From Micromonospora sp. NBC_01796 (lineage in GTDB: Bacteria > Actinomycetota > Actinomycetes > Mycobacteriales > Micromonosporaceae), in the NCBI RefSeq assembly GCF_035917455.1, contig NZ_CP109078.1, positions 4,340,001 through 4,404,000 of the forward strand: 64,000 bases of DNA. The letters run 5' to 3'. Positions 7,998 through 16,050 of this stretch are shown in pieces; position 1 is the first letter of the stretch; every line of letters begins with the position of its first letter. The position numbers and the translations under genes were made by a program. The notes below the pieces were generated by a model. That model ran no database searches. It was not told where the DNA came from and worked only from the letters and a program-made list of their open reading frames with translations.

Positions 7998-9278
7998 TCA
8001 CCGCCCGGCGGTGGCCATCGGCCGGGCGGCCGTCGTGGCCGGGGTCGGGACGGCCAGCAGCCGGCGGGCGACCGCCAGAGCCCCGACCGCAACGAGTACG
8101 GCGAAGCCGAGCAGCGCCACCCGGGCACTGACGTGCTGCAACGCGATCCCGATCCCGATCACCGGTACGGACAGCGCGAGGTAGCCGGCGAGGAAGAGCC
8201 CGGCCAGCGCCTCCGCCCGGCTCTCCGGGCTGGCGATGGCGACCACGGTGCCGAGGGTGCCCCTGAACATCGCCCCGGCCCCGGCACCGGTCAGCACCCC
8301 ACCGGCGAGGAAGACGCCCAGGCTGGGTGTCGGTAGCCAGGCGGCGAGTACGAGCAGCCCGATGCCGATCAGCAGGCCGACCATCCCGGTCGCCAGGCTG
8401 CGCCGGATCGACCAGTTCGGGGTGGTCAACTGGACCACCACACCGGCGCCGAAGACGAGGAAGATCGCCGCACCGGCGAGCGCCCGGGACGGGTGGTGCA
8501 GGGTGCCGGCGAGGAACGTGCCGGAGAGTCCGGCGAGCAGCCCGAGTCCGCTGAAGGCGATGAACGCGCCGGCCAGGGCGGCGTAGAACCGGCTCCGGGC
8601 GGCGGCCGGAATCGAGATCCGTTGCGTCCGGTAACGCGGGCGGGGGTTCGGCAGCTCCCGGCTGTCCGGCGACAGCAGTACGCCGACCAGGGCCACCGCC
8701 AGGACGACGAGCAGCACCGCGTACGGCAGCCGCAGCGGCTGGGGGGCGTACTCGGCGAGCAGGCCGGCGAGCAGTGGTCCGAGGCCGAGGCCGCCGAGGT
8801 TGGCGGTGGAGGCGACGAGTTGCGCCCGCCGGGGCGAGGCGTCCGGCCGGTGTGCCCGGTGCAGTTCTGCCAGCCATGCCGTGGCGGTGGCGGTCACCAC
8901 CCCGACGGAGAGGCCGCTGAGCACCCGGGCGACGAAGAGGCCGGGCAGTTCCGGCCAGATCAGGAAGACAATGGCGCTGAGTGCGCTGACCGCGACCGCG
9001 GGGGCCAGCATCCGGCGCCGGCCGTGCCAGTCGGAGATGTGTCCGGCGGTGAAGACGGTGACCACGATCCCGGCGGCGTAGGCCGCGTAGATCAGGGTGA
9101 CGGTGAACGTCGAGAAGTGGTCCTGTTGCTGGTAGAGCGGGTACAGCGGGGACGGCAGGGTGCCGAGCGCCATCACCGCCAGGAAGGCGAGCGCGACCGC
9201 CCAGAAGCCTCGGCCGTGCGCCCGCGCCGATGCACGGACGGTCGGTCGGGCGAAGAGGTTCAAGCTGGTTGTGGACAT
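7998..9278 (-). CDS. MFS transporter (12-TM, drug-efflux-like)
   Basis: A 426-residue major facilitator with about 12 hydrophobic segments. After TM2 it has the loop TAGHISDWHGRRRMLAP, the expected motif A of drug/proton antiporters. The N-terminal 30 residues are cytoplasmic and positively charged. It is divergent from a LysR regulator with 118 bp between them, the usual layout for a regulated efflux or uptake pump. Start ATG 9278. The transported compound is not identifiable. Confidence 0.9.
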   Translation of the reverse strand: MSTTSLNLFARPTVRASARAHGRGFWAVALAFLAVMALGTLPSPLYPLYQQQDHFSTFTVTLIYAAYAAGIVVTVFTAGHISDWHGRRRMLAPAVAVSALSAIVFLIWPELPGLFVARVLSGLSVGVVTATATAWLAELHRAHRPDASPRRAQLVASTANLGGLGLGPLLAGLLAEYAPQPLRLPYAVLLVVLAVALVGVLLSPDSRELPNPRPRYRTQRISIPAAARSRFYAALAGAFIAFSGLGLLAGLSGTFLAGTLHHPSRALAGAAIFLVFGAGVVVQLTTPNWSIRRSLATGMVGLLIGIGLLVLAAWLPTPSLGVFLAGGVLTGAGAGAMFRGTLGTVVAIASPESRAEALAGLFLAGYLALSVPVIGIGIALQHVSARVALLGFAVLVAVGALAVARRLLAVPTPATTAARPMATAGR

Positions 9279-9321
9279 GTCTCGGGTGCACCTGTCTGAA
9301 GCCGTTCCTGGTCAGCTCCGA

Positions 9322-9345
9322 TGGTGATCCGGAAAGTCATCACCA
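9322..9345. promoter_or_regulatory. Candidate LysR operator between the MFS and lysR genes
   Basis: A 7-bp inverted repeat, TGGTGAT (9322-9328) and ATCACCA (9339-9345), separated by 10 bp, lies in the 118-bp divergent spacer. Its GAT-ATC ends resemble the T-N11-A core of LysR-type binding sites. Placement supports control of both genes by the LysR protein. Confidence 0.55.
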
Positions 9346-9396
9346 GCCACGAAGAAAACTTCTATCCATCATCTTGATCCGTGATAAACACGGGGG

Positions 9397-10302
9397 ATGG
9401 AACTCCGGCACCTCGCCACCTTCACCGCCGTGGCCGAGGAGGGCAGCTTCACCAGGGCCGCCGAGCGGCTCCGGGTGGTCCAGTCCGCCGTCTCCGCCGC
9501 CGTACGCAACCTGGAGCGGGAACTCGGCGTACCGCTGTTCGAACGGACCACCCACCGGGTCCAGTTGACCGACGCCGGCCGGCTCCTCCTGCCGGAGGCC
9601 CGGCGTACCCTCGCCGCCGCGGCGGGCGCCCGCGAGGTGGTCGACCAGCTCCGTGGCGGCCTGCGCGGGACCGTACGGCTGGGGATGATGCAGGCCCAGC
9701 GCGCCTCGACGGTCAGCGTGGCCCGCCTCCTCGCGGCGTTCCGCGCCGAACATCCCGGTGTCGACGTCGAGCTACGGGTCGGTGCGAGTGCCGCGCACGC
9801 CGCCGACCTGCGCAGCGGTCGACTCGACCTGGCGTACCTGGCGCTGCCCGCCGGGTCGGCCGCCGGGCTGACCCTGGTCCCGCTGGAGGCAGAGACCATG
9901 CCGCTGGTCTGCCCGCCCGAACATCCGCTCGCCGACCGCACCGACGTCGAACTCGTCGACCTGGCCGACGAGACGTTCGTCGACACCCCGCCCGACTGGG
10001 GGAACCGGATCGCCACCGACCGGGCGTTCGCCGCCGCCGAGGTACGCCGGACCGTCCGCTACGAGGTGGGTGACCTGGGCAGCGTCCTCGACTTCGTGCA
10101 GTACCGGCTGGCCGTGGCGATCATGCCGGCGGCGCGGATCAGCACCGACTCCGACCTGCGCCTGATCCCCATTCGGCAGCACGCGCCGGTCTTCCGTACG
10201 TCGATCGCGGCCCCGACCGACCGCCGGCTCGGCGCACCCGCCCGCGCCCTGCTAGCCACCGCCCAACGCCAACGCACCCCCGACTCCCCACCGACCCCAT
10301 AA
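9397..10302 (+). CDS. LysR family transcriptional regulator
   Basis: A 301-residue LysR-type regulator. The winged helix-turn-helix occupies residues 1-60 (MELRHLATFTAVAEEGSF ... RAAERLRVVQSAVSAAVRNLE), followed by the linker helix and a periplasmic-binding-protein-like effector domain at about 90-290 (GTVRLGMMQAQRAS, LDLAYLALP). It is divergent from the MFS transporter and probably controls it in response to the transported or a related compound. The 3' end is followed within 16 bp by a hairpin repeat that may terminate it. Confidence 0.92.
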   Translation: MELRHLATFTAVAEEGSFTRAAERLRVVQSAVSAAVRNLERELGVPLFERTTHRVQLTDAGRLLLPEARRTLAAAAGAREVVDQLRGGLRGTVRLGMMQAQRASTVSVARLLAAFRAEHPGVDVELRVGASAAHAADLRSGRLDLAYLALPAGSAAGLTLVPLEAETMPLVCPPEHPLADRTDVELVDLADETFVDTPPDWGNRIATDRAFAAAEVRRTVRYEVGDLGSVLDFVQYRLAVAIMPAARISTDSDLRLIPIRQHAPVFRTSIAAPTDRRLGAPARALLATAQRQRTPDSPPTP

Positions 10303-10317
10303 CCGGACACCGGCCTC

Positions 10318-10369
10318 ATTCAGTGAATGAGTGGCTATCTCGTCGTGGATAGCCCCTCTTTCTCTACAT
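10318..10369. repeat. Degenerate copy of the 21-10-21 inverted-repeat element
   Basis: Imperfect hairpin with left arm containing GAGTGGCTAT, a 10-base loop ending in GTGG, and right arm ATAGCCCCTC, just after the LysR stop. It matches the layout of the elements at 16865 and 52210. In this copy the outer part of the stem no longer pairs. It probably works as a terminator for lysR and marks the left edge of the duplicated block that includes the first secreted-protein gene. Confidence 0.65.
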
Positions 10370-10394
10370 GAGGGTTGACGCCTGCGTCGTGTGT

Positions 10395-10617
10395 CGGGTG
10401 TGCGAGGTTTTTGGGCTTGATCAACTCTCGTTGGGGGGGCCGTTGGCGGAATGCCGGGGGGCCCGGGGCGGTTATACATCGCGTACGAGCGGAGCAGCGC
10501 CGGGGCAGTGATCGCCTCGCCTCGTGTGTGCTGTGGCCTCGTACTTCTTCCCGAGTGCAGCGCCGTTTTCCCCCTGTGTGCGCGTGCTCGGAACCCCCGA
10601 TTGGAAGGTGAACCATC
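10395..10617 (+). promoter_or_regulatory. Conserved promoter/5' leader of secreted lysozyme-like gene, copy 1
   Basis: About 220 bp that is nearly identical to the regions at 13670 and 16940. It contains GGCTTGATCAACTC near its start, a palindromic GC-rich stretch (CCGGGGGGCCCGGGG), a -10-like TATACAT at 10473 lying 145 bp before the start codon, and GGAAGGTG as ribosome-binding site. Conservation of non-coding sequence in all three copies suggests a shared promoter and a structured untranslated leader. I did not recognise the c-di-AMP (ydaO) riboswitch often found before cell-wall hydrolases: its GTCAGCTAACC core is missing. Confidence 0.6.
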
Positions 10618-11244
10618 GTGAAGACGACTTTCACCGGTATTACTGAGACTTCGTTTGTTCGTAAGACTGCTCTGGGTGTTGCCAGCCTGGCGTTTGTTGG
10701 TGGCGCGGTGGCGGGGCCTGTGGGTCACGCGTTCGCGTCCCCGGCCGAGCACGCCGCTCCGGCGATGACCACGGTCGCGCAGGTCACGGCCGACAAGCCG
10801 GCCATGGACAAGCTGATCCCGCACGGTACTCAGGGTGCGCAGTCGAGCATTGACCTGAGCAAGGACCAGCTTGCTAACGCCAAGGCCATCACGGAGACGG
10901 CGAAGAAGTTGGGTATGGGTGAGCGTGGTGCCGTGATCGCGGTTGCTACCTCGATGCAGGAGTCGAAGTTGGAGAACCTGGGTCATCTGGGTGACATGAA
11001 CGACCACGACTCGCTGGGTCTGTTCCAGCAGCGGCCCAGCTCGGGTTGGGGTACGCCTGAGCAGATCACCGACCCGACCTACGCCTCGACCGCCTTCCTG
11101 AGCAACCTGAAGCAGGTTGACGGGTGGCAGGACATGCCGCTGACCGACGCGGCGCAGAAGGTTCAGGTGTCGGCGTTCCCGGATGCGTACGCGCAGTGGG
11201 AGAACCAGGCCGCGCACATCGTGCAGGACGTCTGGACCAAGTAA
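10618..11244 (+). CDS. Secreted lysozyme-like protein, paralogue 1 of 3
   Basis: A 208-residue exported protein. Residues 1-42 are a long Sec signal (KTTFTGITETSFVRKTALG, then SLAFVGGAVAGPVGHAFA with cleavage near AFA-SP). The mature domain (~85-208) is the actinobacterial lysozyme/transglycosylase-like fold with GERGAVIAVATSMQESKLEN, where Glu of MQESKL sits at the usual catalytic place, then DSLGLFQQRPSSGWG and AFPDAYAQWE. Probable role: peptidoglycan remodelling or a related cell-wall function. The start is GTG 10618 after GGAAGGTG. It is almost identical to the genes at 13899 and 17164; differences from the latter are three residues. Activity is inferred only. Confidence 0.8.
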   Translation: MKTTFTGITETSFVRKTALGVASLAFVGGAVAGPVGHAFASPAEHAAPAMTTVAQVTADKPAMDKLIPHGTQGAQSSIDLSKDQLANAKAITETAKKLGMGERGAVIAVATSMQESKLENLGHLGDMNDHDSLGLFQQRPSSGWGTPEQITDPTYASTAFLSNLKQVDGWQDMPLTDAAQKVQVSAFPDAYAQWENQAAHIVQDVWTK

Positions 11245-11251
11245 GCAACAG

Positions 11252-11294
11252 GCCGATGGCCGGGTCCCCGAAGTTTGGGGACCCGGCCATCGGC
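11252..11294 (+). terminator. Hairpin terminator after secreted-protein gene copy 1
   Basis: A perfect 18-bp stem: GCCGATGGCCGGGTCCCC (11252-11269) and its complement (11277-11294) around a GAAGTTT loop, 8 bp after the stop codon. No long T run follows, as is usual in actinomycetes. Its sequence differs from the terminators of copies 2 and 3. Confidence 0.85.
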
Positions 11295-11411
11295 GTCTGC
11301 GACGTCGGCGGAACTCCTCCGACGGGGGACGGTGTTCAGCCCGTAATGATCTTGTCGAGGTCTCCGTCGGCCCCTAGGGTGCAGTTGATCAAAAACCACC
11401 TCGGGGGAATC

Positions 11412-11756
11412 ATGTTTGACGCGTACACCTTCCTGCTCATGCTCAGTGGACTCCTGCTCATCGCCATCGGTGCGACGTTCGGCGGCCAGAGCATCGGGTC
11501 CCGCCTGCTGAGTGTCGCGGTCGGTATCGGGTTCTTCGGCTACGGCTTCTACCTGGAGTTCCTGTTCGAGGGCGGGACCTACCGGGTCTTCTTCTTCGCC
11601 TTCGTCTTCCCGGTGCTGCTCACCATCCGCGCGATCAAGGAGCGGCAGGAGACCCGGGCCGCCGAGGCTGCCCAAGCTGCGCAGGCCGCCAGGCTGGCCG
11701 CCGAGCGCGACCAGCCGGGGTACGTGTCGCAGGAGGTTCCGCAGGAAGGTCGCTGA
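11412..11756 (+). CDS. Small membrane protein of unknown function
   Basis: A 114-residue protein that I do not recognise. Three hydrophobic segments occur at about 5-25 (FLLMLSGLLLIAIGATFG), 30-52 and 58-74, followed by a charged helical tail rich in Ala, Glu and Arg (KERQETRAAEAAQAAQAARL) likely facing the cytoplasm. The start ATG 11412 follows CGGGGGA. It has its own transcription unit between the first secreted-protein gene and the convergent DDN-type gene. Confidence 0.75.
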   Translation: MFDAYTFLLMLSGLLLIAIGATFGGQSIGSRLLSVAVGIGFFGYGFYLEFLFEGGTYRVFFFAFVFPVLLTIRAIKERQETRAAEAAQAAQAARLAAERDQPGYVSQEVPQEGR

Positions 11757-11831
11757 CCGCTCCTGCGGAGACTCGGCAGTCCGAACCCGCAATGTCCTGA
11801 GAGGGGCCATCCCAACCCGGACGGCCCCTCT

Positions 11832-12293
11832 TCAGATCTTCGCGCGGCTCAGCCGAACCACCGGGATGTCGCGCGGCGTACCTCGTTGGTACGTGTCCCA
11901 GCGGGCGAACACCTCCGTCAGGTGTGGCCACACACGAGCCTTCTCTTCGGCTGACAGTCGCTCGGCGTACGCGGGGAAGCGCTCTGTCCCTACCCGGAGC
12001 CGTACCTCGGGGTTCTCCTCCAGGCATCGAACCCAGAGCGGATCGGTGTCCTTGCCGCTGTTGGAGGCGACGACCAGGTACGACTCCGCGTCCCGTCCGT
12101 AGATCAGGACCGTGCGGTGCCAGGCGCCACTGCGGCGGCCCCGGTAGTCCAGGAGCAGGCACGGCGATCCGTGGATGGTGGTCGCCCGGGTTCCACCCGA
12201 CTCCTCGTACGCCCGTGCCTGCTTGGCCACCCACGCGACCGGGCTGATCCGTACCGCCTCGTCTGACTGGGAGGCGATGGGGGGCTGGCTCAT
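11832..12293 (-). CDS. Nitroreductase/deazaflavin (F420)-dependent oxidoreductase family protein (DDN type)
   Basis: A 153-residue split-barrel protein of the DDN/Rv3547-like family, which binds the deazaflavin cofactor F420. Indicators are LLLDYRGRRSGAWHRTVLIYGRD, a strand-turn typical of the family, and YLVVASNSGKDTDPLWVRCLEENPEV, which follows the family pattern of substrate/cofactor loop. Likely function is reduction of quinones or other small molecules. ATG 12293 overlaps the stop of the upstream VOC gene by 4 bp (ATGA), so the two are translationally coupled and likely under the divergent TetR regulator. Confidence 0.83.
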   Translation of the reverse strand: MSQPPIASQSDEAVRISPVAWVAKQARAYEESGGTRATTIHGSPCLLLDYRGRRSGAWHRTVLIYGRDAESYLVVASNSGKDTDPLWVRCLEENPEVRLRVGTERFPAYAERLSAEEKARVWPHLTEVFARWDTYQRGTPRDIPVVRLSRAKI

Positions 12294-12751
12294 GCGACCG
12301 GGAACCAGTTCGCCCGTACGGCAGCGAAGCCGTCCTCGGGTATCCCGTCGGCCAGTGGTTGGGAGAACTCCCAGACGTAGCCGTACGGATCGATGCACTC
12401 GAAGACGCGATCACCCCACGCCTCGTCCATCGGTTCCGTGGTGATGGTGCAGCCGGAGGTCCGGCAGTAGTCGTAGCTCGCCTCGAGGTCGTCGACGGCG
12501 AGCCCGATGGCGACGCCGAGCCCCCGTGGTCCGACCTGGGTCCGGCGTTCCCGTTCGGTGTCGGGGAAGGGCATGCCCACCAGGGCGTCGACGATCAGGT
12601 GCACCTCTCCGCGCTGGAGGATCGTCATCACCGGACGGCCGGTCGGGTCCGGCACGGTACCCACCTCGTCGAACCCGAAGCCGCGGTAGAACCGTGCGGC
12701 TCGCTCGACGTCGGCGACCCGCAGGCCCACCCGGAATGTTGCTGCGACCAT
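12290..12751 (-). CDS. VOC family protein (glyoxalase/bleomycin-resistance fold)
   Basis: A 153-residue single VOC protein with two beta-alpha-beta-beta-beta modules: FRVGLRVADVERAARFYRGF at the start and GLAVDDLEASYDYCRTSG in the second half, ending FECIDPYGYVWEFSQP, where the final Glu is a typical metal ligand. It may bind or detoxify a small hydrophobic compound. It is the first gene of a two-gene unit with the DDN-type oxidoreductase and diverges from a tetR gene across a spacer with two operators. Confidence 0.87.
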   Translation of the reverse strand: MVAATFRVGLRVADVERAARFYRGFGFDEVGTVPDPTGRPVMTILQRGEVHLIVDALVGMPFPDTERERRTQVGPRGLGVAIGLAVDDLEASYDYCRTSGCTITTEPMDEAWGDRVFECIDPYGYVWEFSQPLADGIPEDGFAAVRANWFPVA

Positions 12752-12782
12752 GCGACGCTCCTCTCTCCCCGCAACCCAACGA

Positions 12783-12830
12783 GTTTGGGTACGTCGTACG
12801 CAAACTTATTTGGGTACGGTATACGCAAAC
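12783..12830. promoter_or_regulatory. Two tandem TetR operators
   Basis: Two 23-bp near-palindromes at 12783-12805 and 12808-12830, each reading TTTGGGTACG ... TACGCAAAC, centre to centre 25 bp. They fill the spacer between the VOC/DDN unit and tetR and overlap the likely promoters of both. Such a paired site implies cooperative autoregulation and repression of the divergent genes. Confidence 0.85.
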
Positions 12831-12843
12831 AAGGGAGCTGTCC

Positions 12844-13617
12844 ATGGCTACTGCCCCCCAGGAGCGGTCGAACCTGGTACGGACCTTCGAGTTGCTGTGG
12901 AACCTGCGGGAGCACTCGGGCCTGGGCCGCAAGGCCGGGCTCACCGTCGACCAGATCACCTCGGCCGCGATCGAGGTCGCCGACGCCGAGGGCCTGGACA
13001 GCTTCTCGATGCGAGCGGTCGCGGACCGGCTCGGTGTCGGGGCGATGTCGCTCTACCGGCACGTACCCGGCAAGGAGGAACTGCTCGACATCATGGTCGA
13101 CCGGGTCTGCGCCGAGGTCCGCTACGACAACGAGGGCCCCGCGAGCCCCGGTGACTGGCGTACGCGCCTGGAGCACATCGCCCGATCCAACCGCGCGATG
13201 ATCGAGCGTCACCCGTGGCTGTTGCGACTCTTCCCGCGACGGCCACCGCAGGGACCGGGCGTGCTCGCGAAGTACGAGGCTGAACTGCGAGCCGTCGAGG
13301 GGATCGGTCTGACCGACGTCGAGATGGATTCCGCGCTCGCCCTACTCCTCGGCTACGTCCGGGACGCCACCGCCGGCGTACTGGAGTGGAAAACGGTGTC
13401 GGAGCGGACCGGGCAGAGCGATGACGAGTGGTGGATGACCATCGGCCCGCTGCTGGATCGGGTCCTTGTCAGCGAGCGCTATCCCCTCGCGATGCGCGTG
13501 GGCACCGCAGCCAGCGAACACTACAAGGGCGTCCACGACCCGGAGTACACCTACGAGTTCGGCCTACAACGCGTACTCGACGGCATCGAGGCGTTCGTAC
13601 GCACGGGGCGCGAATAG
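12844..13617 (+). CDS. TetR/AcrR family regulator (TetR_C_1 type)
   Basis: A 257-residue TetR-type regulator. The HTH is at about 38-85 (LTVDQITSAAIEVADAEGL, MRAVADRLGVGAMSLYRHV), preceded by an unusual ~30-residue N-terminal extension. The ligand-binding C-terminal domain (WRTRLEHIARSNRAMIERHP ... GYVRDATAGVLEW) matches the TetR/TipAL-like class. GGGAG lies 6 bases before ATG 12844. It is divergent from the VOC/DDN unit, and the two operators in the spacer are its likely targets. Confidence 0.92.
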   Translation: MATAPQERSNLVRTFELLWNLREHSGLGRKAGLTVDQITSAAIEVADAEGLDSFSMRAVADRLGVGAMSLYRHVPGKEELLDIMVDRVCAEVRYDNEGPASPGDWRTRLEHIARSNRAMIERHPWLLRLFPRRPPQGPGVLAKYEAELRAVEGIGLTDVEMDSALALLLGYVRDATAGVLEWKTVSERTGQSDDEWWMTIGPLLDRVLVSERYPLAMRVGTAASEHYKGVHDPEYTYEFGLQRVLDGIEAFVRTGRE

Positions 13618-13669
13618 GGATCTCCGCGACGCGAGCGTCAATCTCCCGGCCTCCATCCGAACGGTTGGG

Positions 13670-13898
13670 GCCCGTGTCGGGTGTGCGAGGTTTTTGGGCT
13701 TGATCAACTCGCGTCGGGGGCGGGTTCGCGGAATGCCGGGGGGCCCGGGGCGGTTATACATCGCGTACGACCGGAGCAGCGCCGGGGCAATGATCGCCTC
13801 GCCTCGTGTGTGCTGTGGCCTCGTACTTCTTTCCCCGAGCGCCAGCGCCTCCCCCTGTAGGCGCGCGTCGGGTACCCCCGATTGGAAGGTGAACCATC
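13670..13898 (+). promoter_or_regulatory. Conserved promoter/5' leader of secreted lysozyme-like gene, copy 2
   Basis: The shared block starts at about 13673 with GTGTCGGGTGTGCGAGG and runs to the start codon. The -10-like TATACAT is at 13755, 144 bp before GTG 13899. The last ~70 bases match copy 3 better than copy 1. The upstream inverted-repeat element present at copies 1 and 3 is missing here. Confidence 0.6.
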
Positions 13899-14525
13899 GT
13901 GAAGACGACTTTCACCGGTATTACTGAGACTTCGTTTGTTCGTAAGACCGCTCTGGGTGTTGCCAGCCTCGCGTTTGTTGGTGGCGCTGTGGCCGGTCCT
14001 GTGGGTCACGTGTTCGCGTCCCCGGCCGAGCACACCGCTCCGGCGATGACCACGGTCGCGCAGGTGACGGCTGACAAGCCGGCCATGGACAAGCTGGTCC
14101 CGCACGGTACTCAGGGTGCGCAGTCGAGCATCAAGCTCGACAAGGAGCAGACCGACAACGCCAAGGCCATCACGGAGACGGCGAAGAAGTTGGGTATGGG
14201 TGAGCGTGGTGCCGTGATCGCGGTTGCTACCTCGATGCAGGAGTCGAAGCTGGAGAACCTGGGTCACCTGGGTGACATGAACGACCACGACTCGCTGGGT
14301 CTGTTCCAGCAGCGCCCGTCCTCGGGTTGGGGTTCTCCGGAGCAGATCACGGACCCGACCTACGCCTCGACCGCCTTCCTGAGCAACCTGAAGCAGGTTG
14401 ATGGTTGGCAGGACATGCCGCTGACCGACGCGGCGCAGAAGGTTCAGGTGTCGGCGTTCCCGGATGCGTACGCGCAGTGGGAGAACCAGGCCGCGCACAT
14501 CGTGCAGGACGTCTGGACCAAGTAA
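13899..14525 (+). CDS. Secreted lysozyme-like protein, paralogue 2 of 3
   Basis: A 208-residue exported protein nearly identical to those at 10618 and 17164, with the same signal peptide and the same MQESKLEN, LGLFQQRPSSGWG and AFPDAYAQWE motifs. It is the most divergent of the three: the segment after GAQSSI reads KLDKEQTDNAKA instead of DLSKDQLANAKA, KLVPH replaces KLIPH, and WGSPEQ replaces WGTPEQ. Start GTG 13899 with GGAAGGTG upstream. It follows tetR in the same direction, but the conserved leader suggests its own promoter. Confidence 0.8.
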   Translation: MKTTFTGITETSFVRKTALGVASLAFVGGAVAGPVGHVFASPAEHTAPAMTTVAQVTADKPAMDKLVPHGTQGAQSSIKLDKEQTDNAKAITETAKKLGMGERGAVIAVATSMQESKLENLGHLGDMNDHDSLGLFQQRPSSGWGSPEQITDPTYASTAFLSNLKQVDGWQDMPLTDAAQKVQVSAFPDAYAQWENQAAHIVQDVWTK

Positions 14526-14557
14526 GCAAGTAAGCAGGTACGGACAGCGAAAACGGA

Positions 14558-14590
14558 AGCCGGGTCCCCGTCACGGGGGCCCGGCTTTTC
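14558..14590 (+). terminator. Rho-independent terminator after copy 2
   Basis: A 14-bp stem with arms beginning AGCCGGG and ending CCCGGCT (one mismatch, T/G), short loop at 14572, followed by TTTTC. It is almost the same sequence as the terminator of copy 3 at 17815. Confidence 0.88.
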
Positions 14591-14611
14591 GCGTACCCGG
14601 AAGTTTTGGGG

Positions 14612-15298
14612 TCAGGGCGTACCCAGAAAGGCCCGGACCTCGGCGCTGAACTGCGCCGGTCGGGTGGCATGGACCTGGTGTCCGGCCGGGATGGTGACCA
14701 GGCGACCGGCCGGAAGCCGCTCGGCCATGACCGCGATCTGCTCCTGCGGCAGGTGGCTGGTCGGTCCACCGGCGATGACGAGGGTCGGCGCGACGATCCG
14801 CGACAGGGCCGCCGCCCAACTCGGGTCGGGCGCGTTGAGCTGGGTGATGACCGCCGGGCGCACCGCCCAGTCGTAGGGCACCGGCTGGTCCGGGCGTTGC
14901 GGCATGGTCAGGCCCAGTGGGATCGGCGGCGGCGTCTCCTCCAGCACCAACGCCTCGACCCGATCGGGATGTGCGGCGGCGAAGAGGTACGCCACCACGC
15001 CGCCGAGCGAGTGCCCGACCAGCGTCACCCGGTCGAGGCCCAGACCCTGAAGGAATCCGAGCAGGTCATCGCGCATCAGCTCGACCGAGTACCGGCCGGG
15101 TTGGTCACTGCGCCCGTGGCCGCGCAGGTCGAGCGTGTAGACCCGCCACCGGTCGGCGAAGTCGCTCGACACCTCGTCCCAGGTCGACCCGTCCCCGCCG
15201 CCGCCGTGCAACAACACCATCGGCGGGGAGCCGAGTTCTCCGATGACGCGGTAGCCAAGGTGTACGTTGCCGACGTCGAGGAGCCGATGGTCAGTCAC
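14612..15298 (-). CDS. Alpha/beta hydrolase
   Basis: A 228-residue alpha/beta-hydrolase. The oxyanion region reads MVLLHGGGGDGSTWDEV, the nucleophile elbow GHSLGG (Ser near residue 96) is intact, and a C-terminal His in IPAGHQVHAT fits the catalytic triad. Esterase or related activity is expected; no substrate can be assigned. It lies 41 bp downstream of the acyltransferase gene on the same strand, so the two may be co-transcribed and linked to lipid metabolism, although that is only suggested by position. Confidence 0.87.
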   Translation of the reverse strand: MTDHRLLDVGNVHLGYRVIGELGSPPMVLLHGGGGDGSTWDEVSSDFADRWRVYTLDLRGHGRSDQPGRYSVELMRDDLLGFLQGLGLDRVTLVGHSLGGVVAYLFAAAHPDRVEALVLEETPPPIPLGLTMPQRPDQPVPYDWAVRPAVITQLNAPDPSWAAALSRIVAPTLVIAGGPTSHLPQEQIAVMAERLPAGRLVTIPAGHQVHATRPAQFSAEVRAFLGTP

Positions 15299-15339
15299 GC
15301 CCGGAGGCTAGCAACGTACGGGTTCCAGCGCTGGCCGGA

Positions 15340-16017
15340 TCACACCCGGCTCGGGTCGTTGTAACCGGGGGCGTACTCCTGGCCGGAGAGCGCGCCGATG
15401 GCCTGGACGATCTCGTCGGTCGCCCGGCGTCGGTCGGACGCCGACGTCGCCTCGCCGTAGTCGGGGCCGAAGTGCAGTGGGGTGCCGAACCGGATCGTCA
15501 CCCGGCTGAGCCTCAGCAGCTTCTTGCCGACCGGCTGGATCCGTTCGGTGCCCTTGAGGGCAACCGGTACGACGGGTGCCCGTGCGGTCAGCGCCAGCCA
15601 CCCCACACCGACCCGGCCACGGTAGAGCCGGCCGTCGACGGAACGGGTGCCTTCGGGGTAGATCCCGAAGGCGTCACCGGCGCCGAGCACCTCCAACGCC
15701 GCGTCGAGTGACGCCTGCGCGGCGCGGTTGGCTCCGCGCTGCACCGGTACGGAGCCGATCGTGAGGAAGAACCAGCGGACTACCCGTCCCTTGAGTCCTC
15801 GACCGTGGAAGTACTCCGCCTTGGTCAGGAACACCACGCGCCTGGGTGCCATCAGCGGGATGATGATGCTGTCGAAGAACGACAGATGGTTGCTGGCGAG
15901 GATCACCGGTCCCTGGGCCGGTACGTTCGACCGGCCCTCGATGACGGGCCGGAAGAAGAGTCGGACCAGTGGAATCAGCAGCAGTCTGGCGATCCGGTAG
16001 AGCACGCAGGCTCCCAT
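15340..16017 (-). CDS. Lysophospholipid acyltransferase family protein (PlsC-like)
   Basis: A 225-residue membrane-associated acyltransferase of the 1-acylglycerol-3-phosphate acyltransferase family. The catalytic NHLSFFD (NHx4D) appears near residue 43, and the glycerol-phosphate binding EGTRS near 121. The N-terminus is a hydrophobic, positively flanked helix (IARLLLIPLVRLFF). It probably acylates a lysophospholipid or similar acceptor at the inner face of the membrane. I chose ATG 16017; a TTG one codon earlier is less likely. It diverges from a tetR gene across a spacer with a clear palindrome. Confidence 0.9.
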   Translation of the reverse strand: MGACVLYRIARLLLIPLVRLFFRPVIEGRSNVPAQGPVILASNHLSFFDSIIIPLMAPRRVVFLTKAEYFHGRGLKGRVVRWFFLTIGSVPVQRGANRAAQASLDAALEVLGAGDAFGIYPEGTRSVDGRLYRGRVGVGWLALTARAPVVPVALKGTERIQPVGKKLLRLSRVTIRFGTPLHFGPDYGEATSASDRRRATDEIVQAIGALSGQEYAPGYNDPSRV

Positions 16018-16050
16018 CAACGGCGTGGCGGACGGTGGTGTCAGGGACTA

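Noticed and set aside
10395-10617. c-di-AMP (ydaO) riboswitch before the secreted-protein genes
   Set aside because: The conserved ydaO core sequences were not found in the leader.
10252-11217. Minus-strand frame opposite the first secreted lysozyme-like gene, repeated at the other two copies
   Set aside because: Its repetition only reflects the DNA repeat; the plus frame has signal peptide, ribosome-binding site and family motifs.
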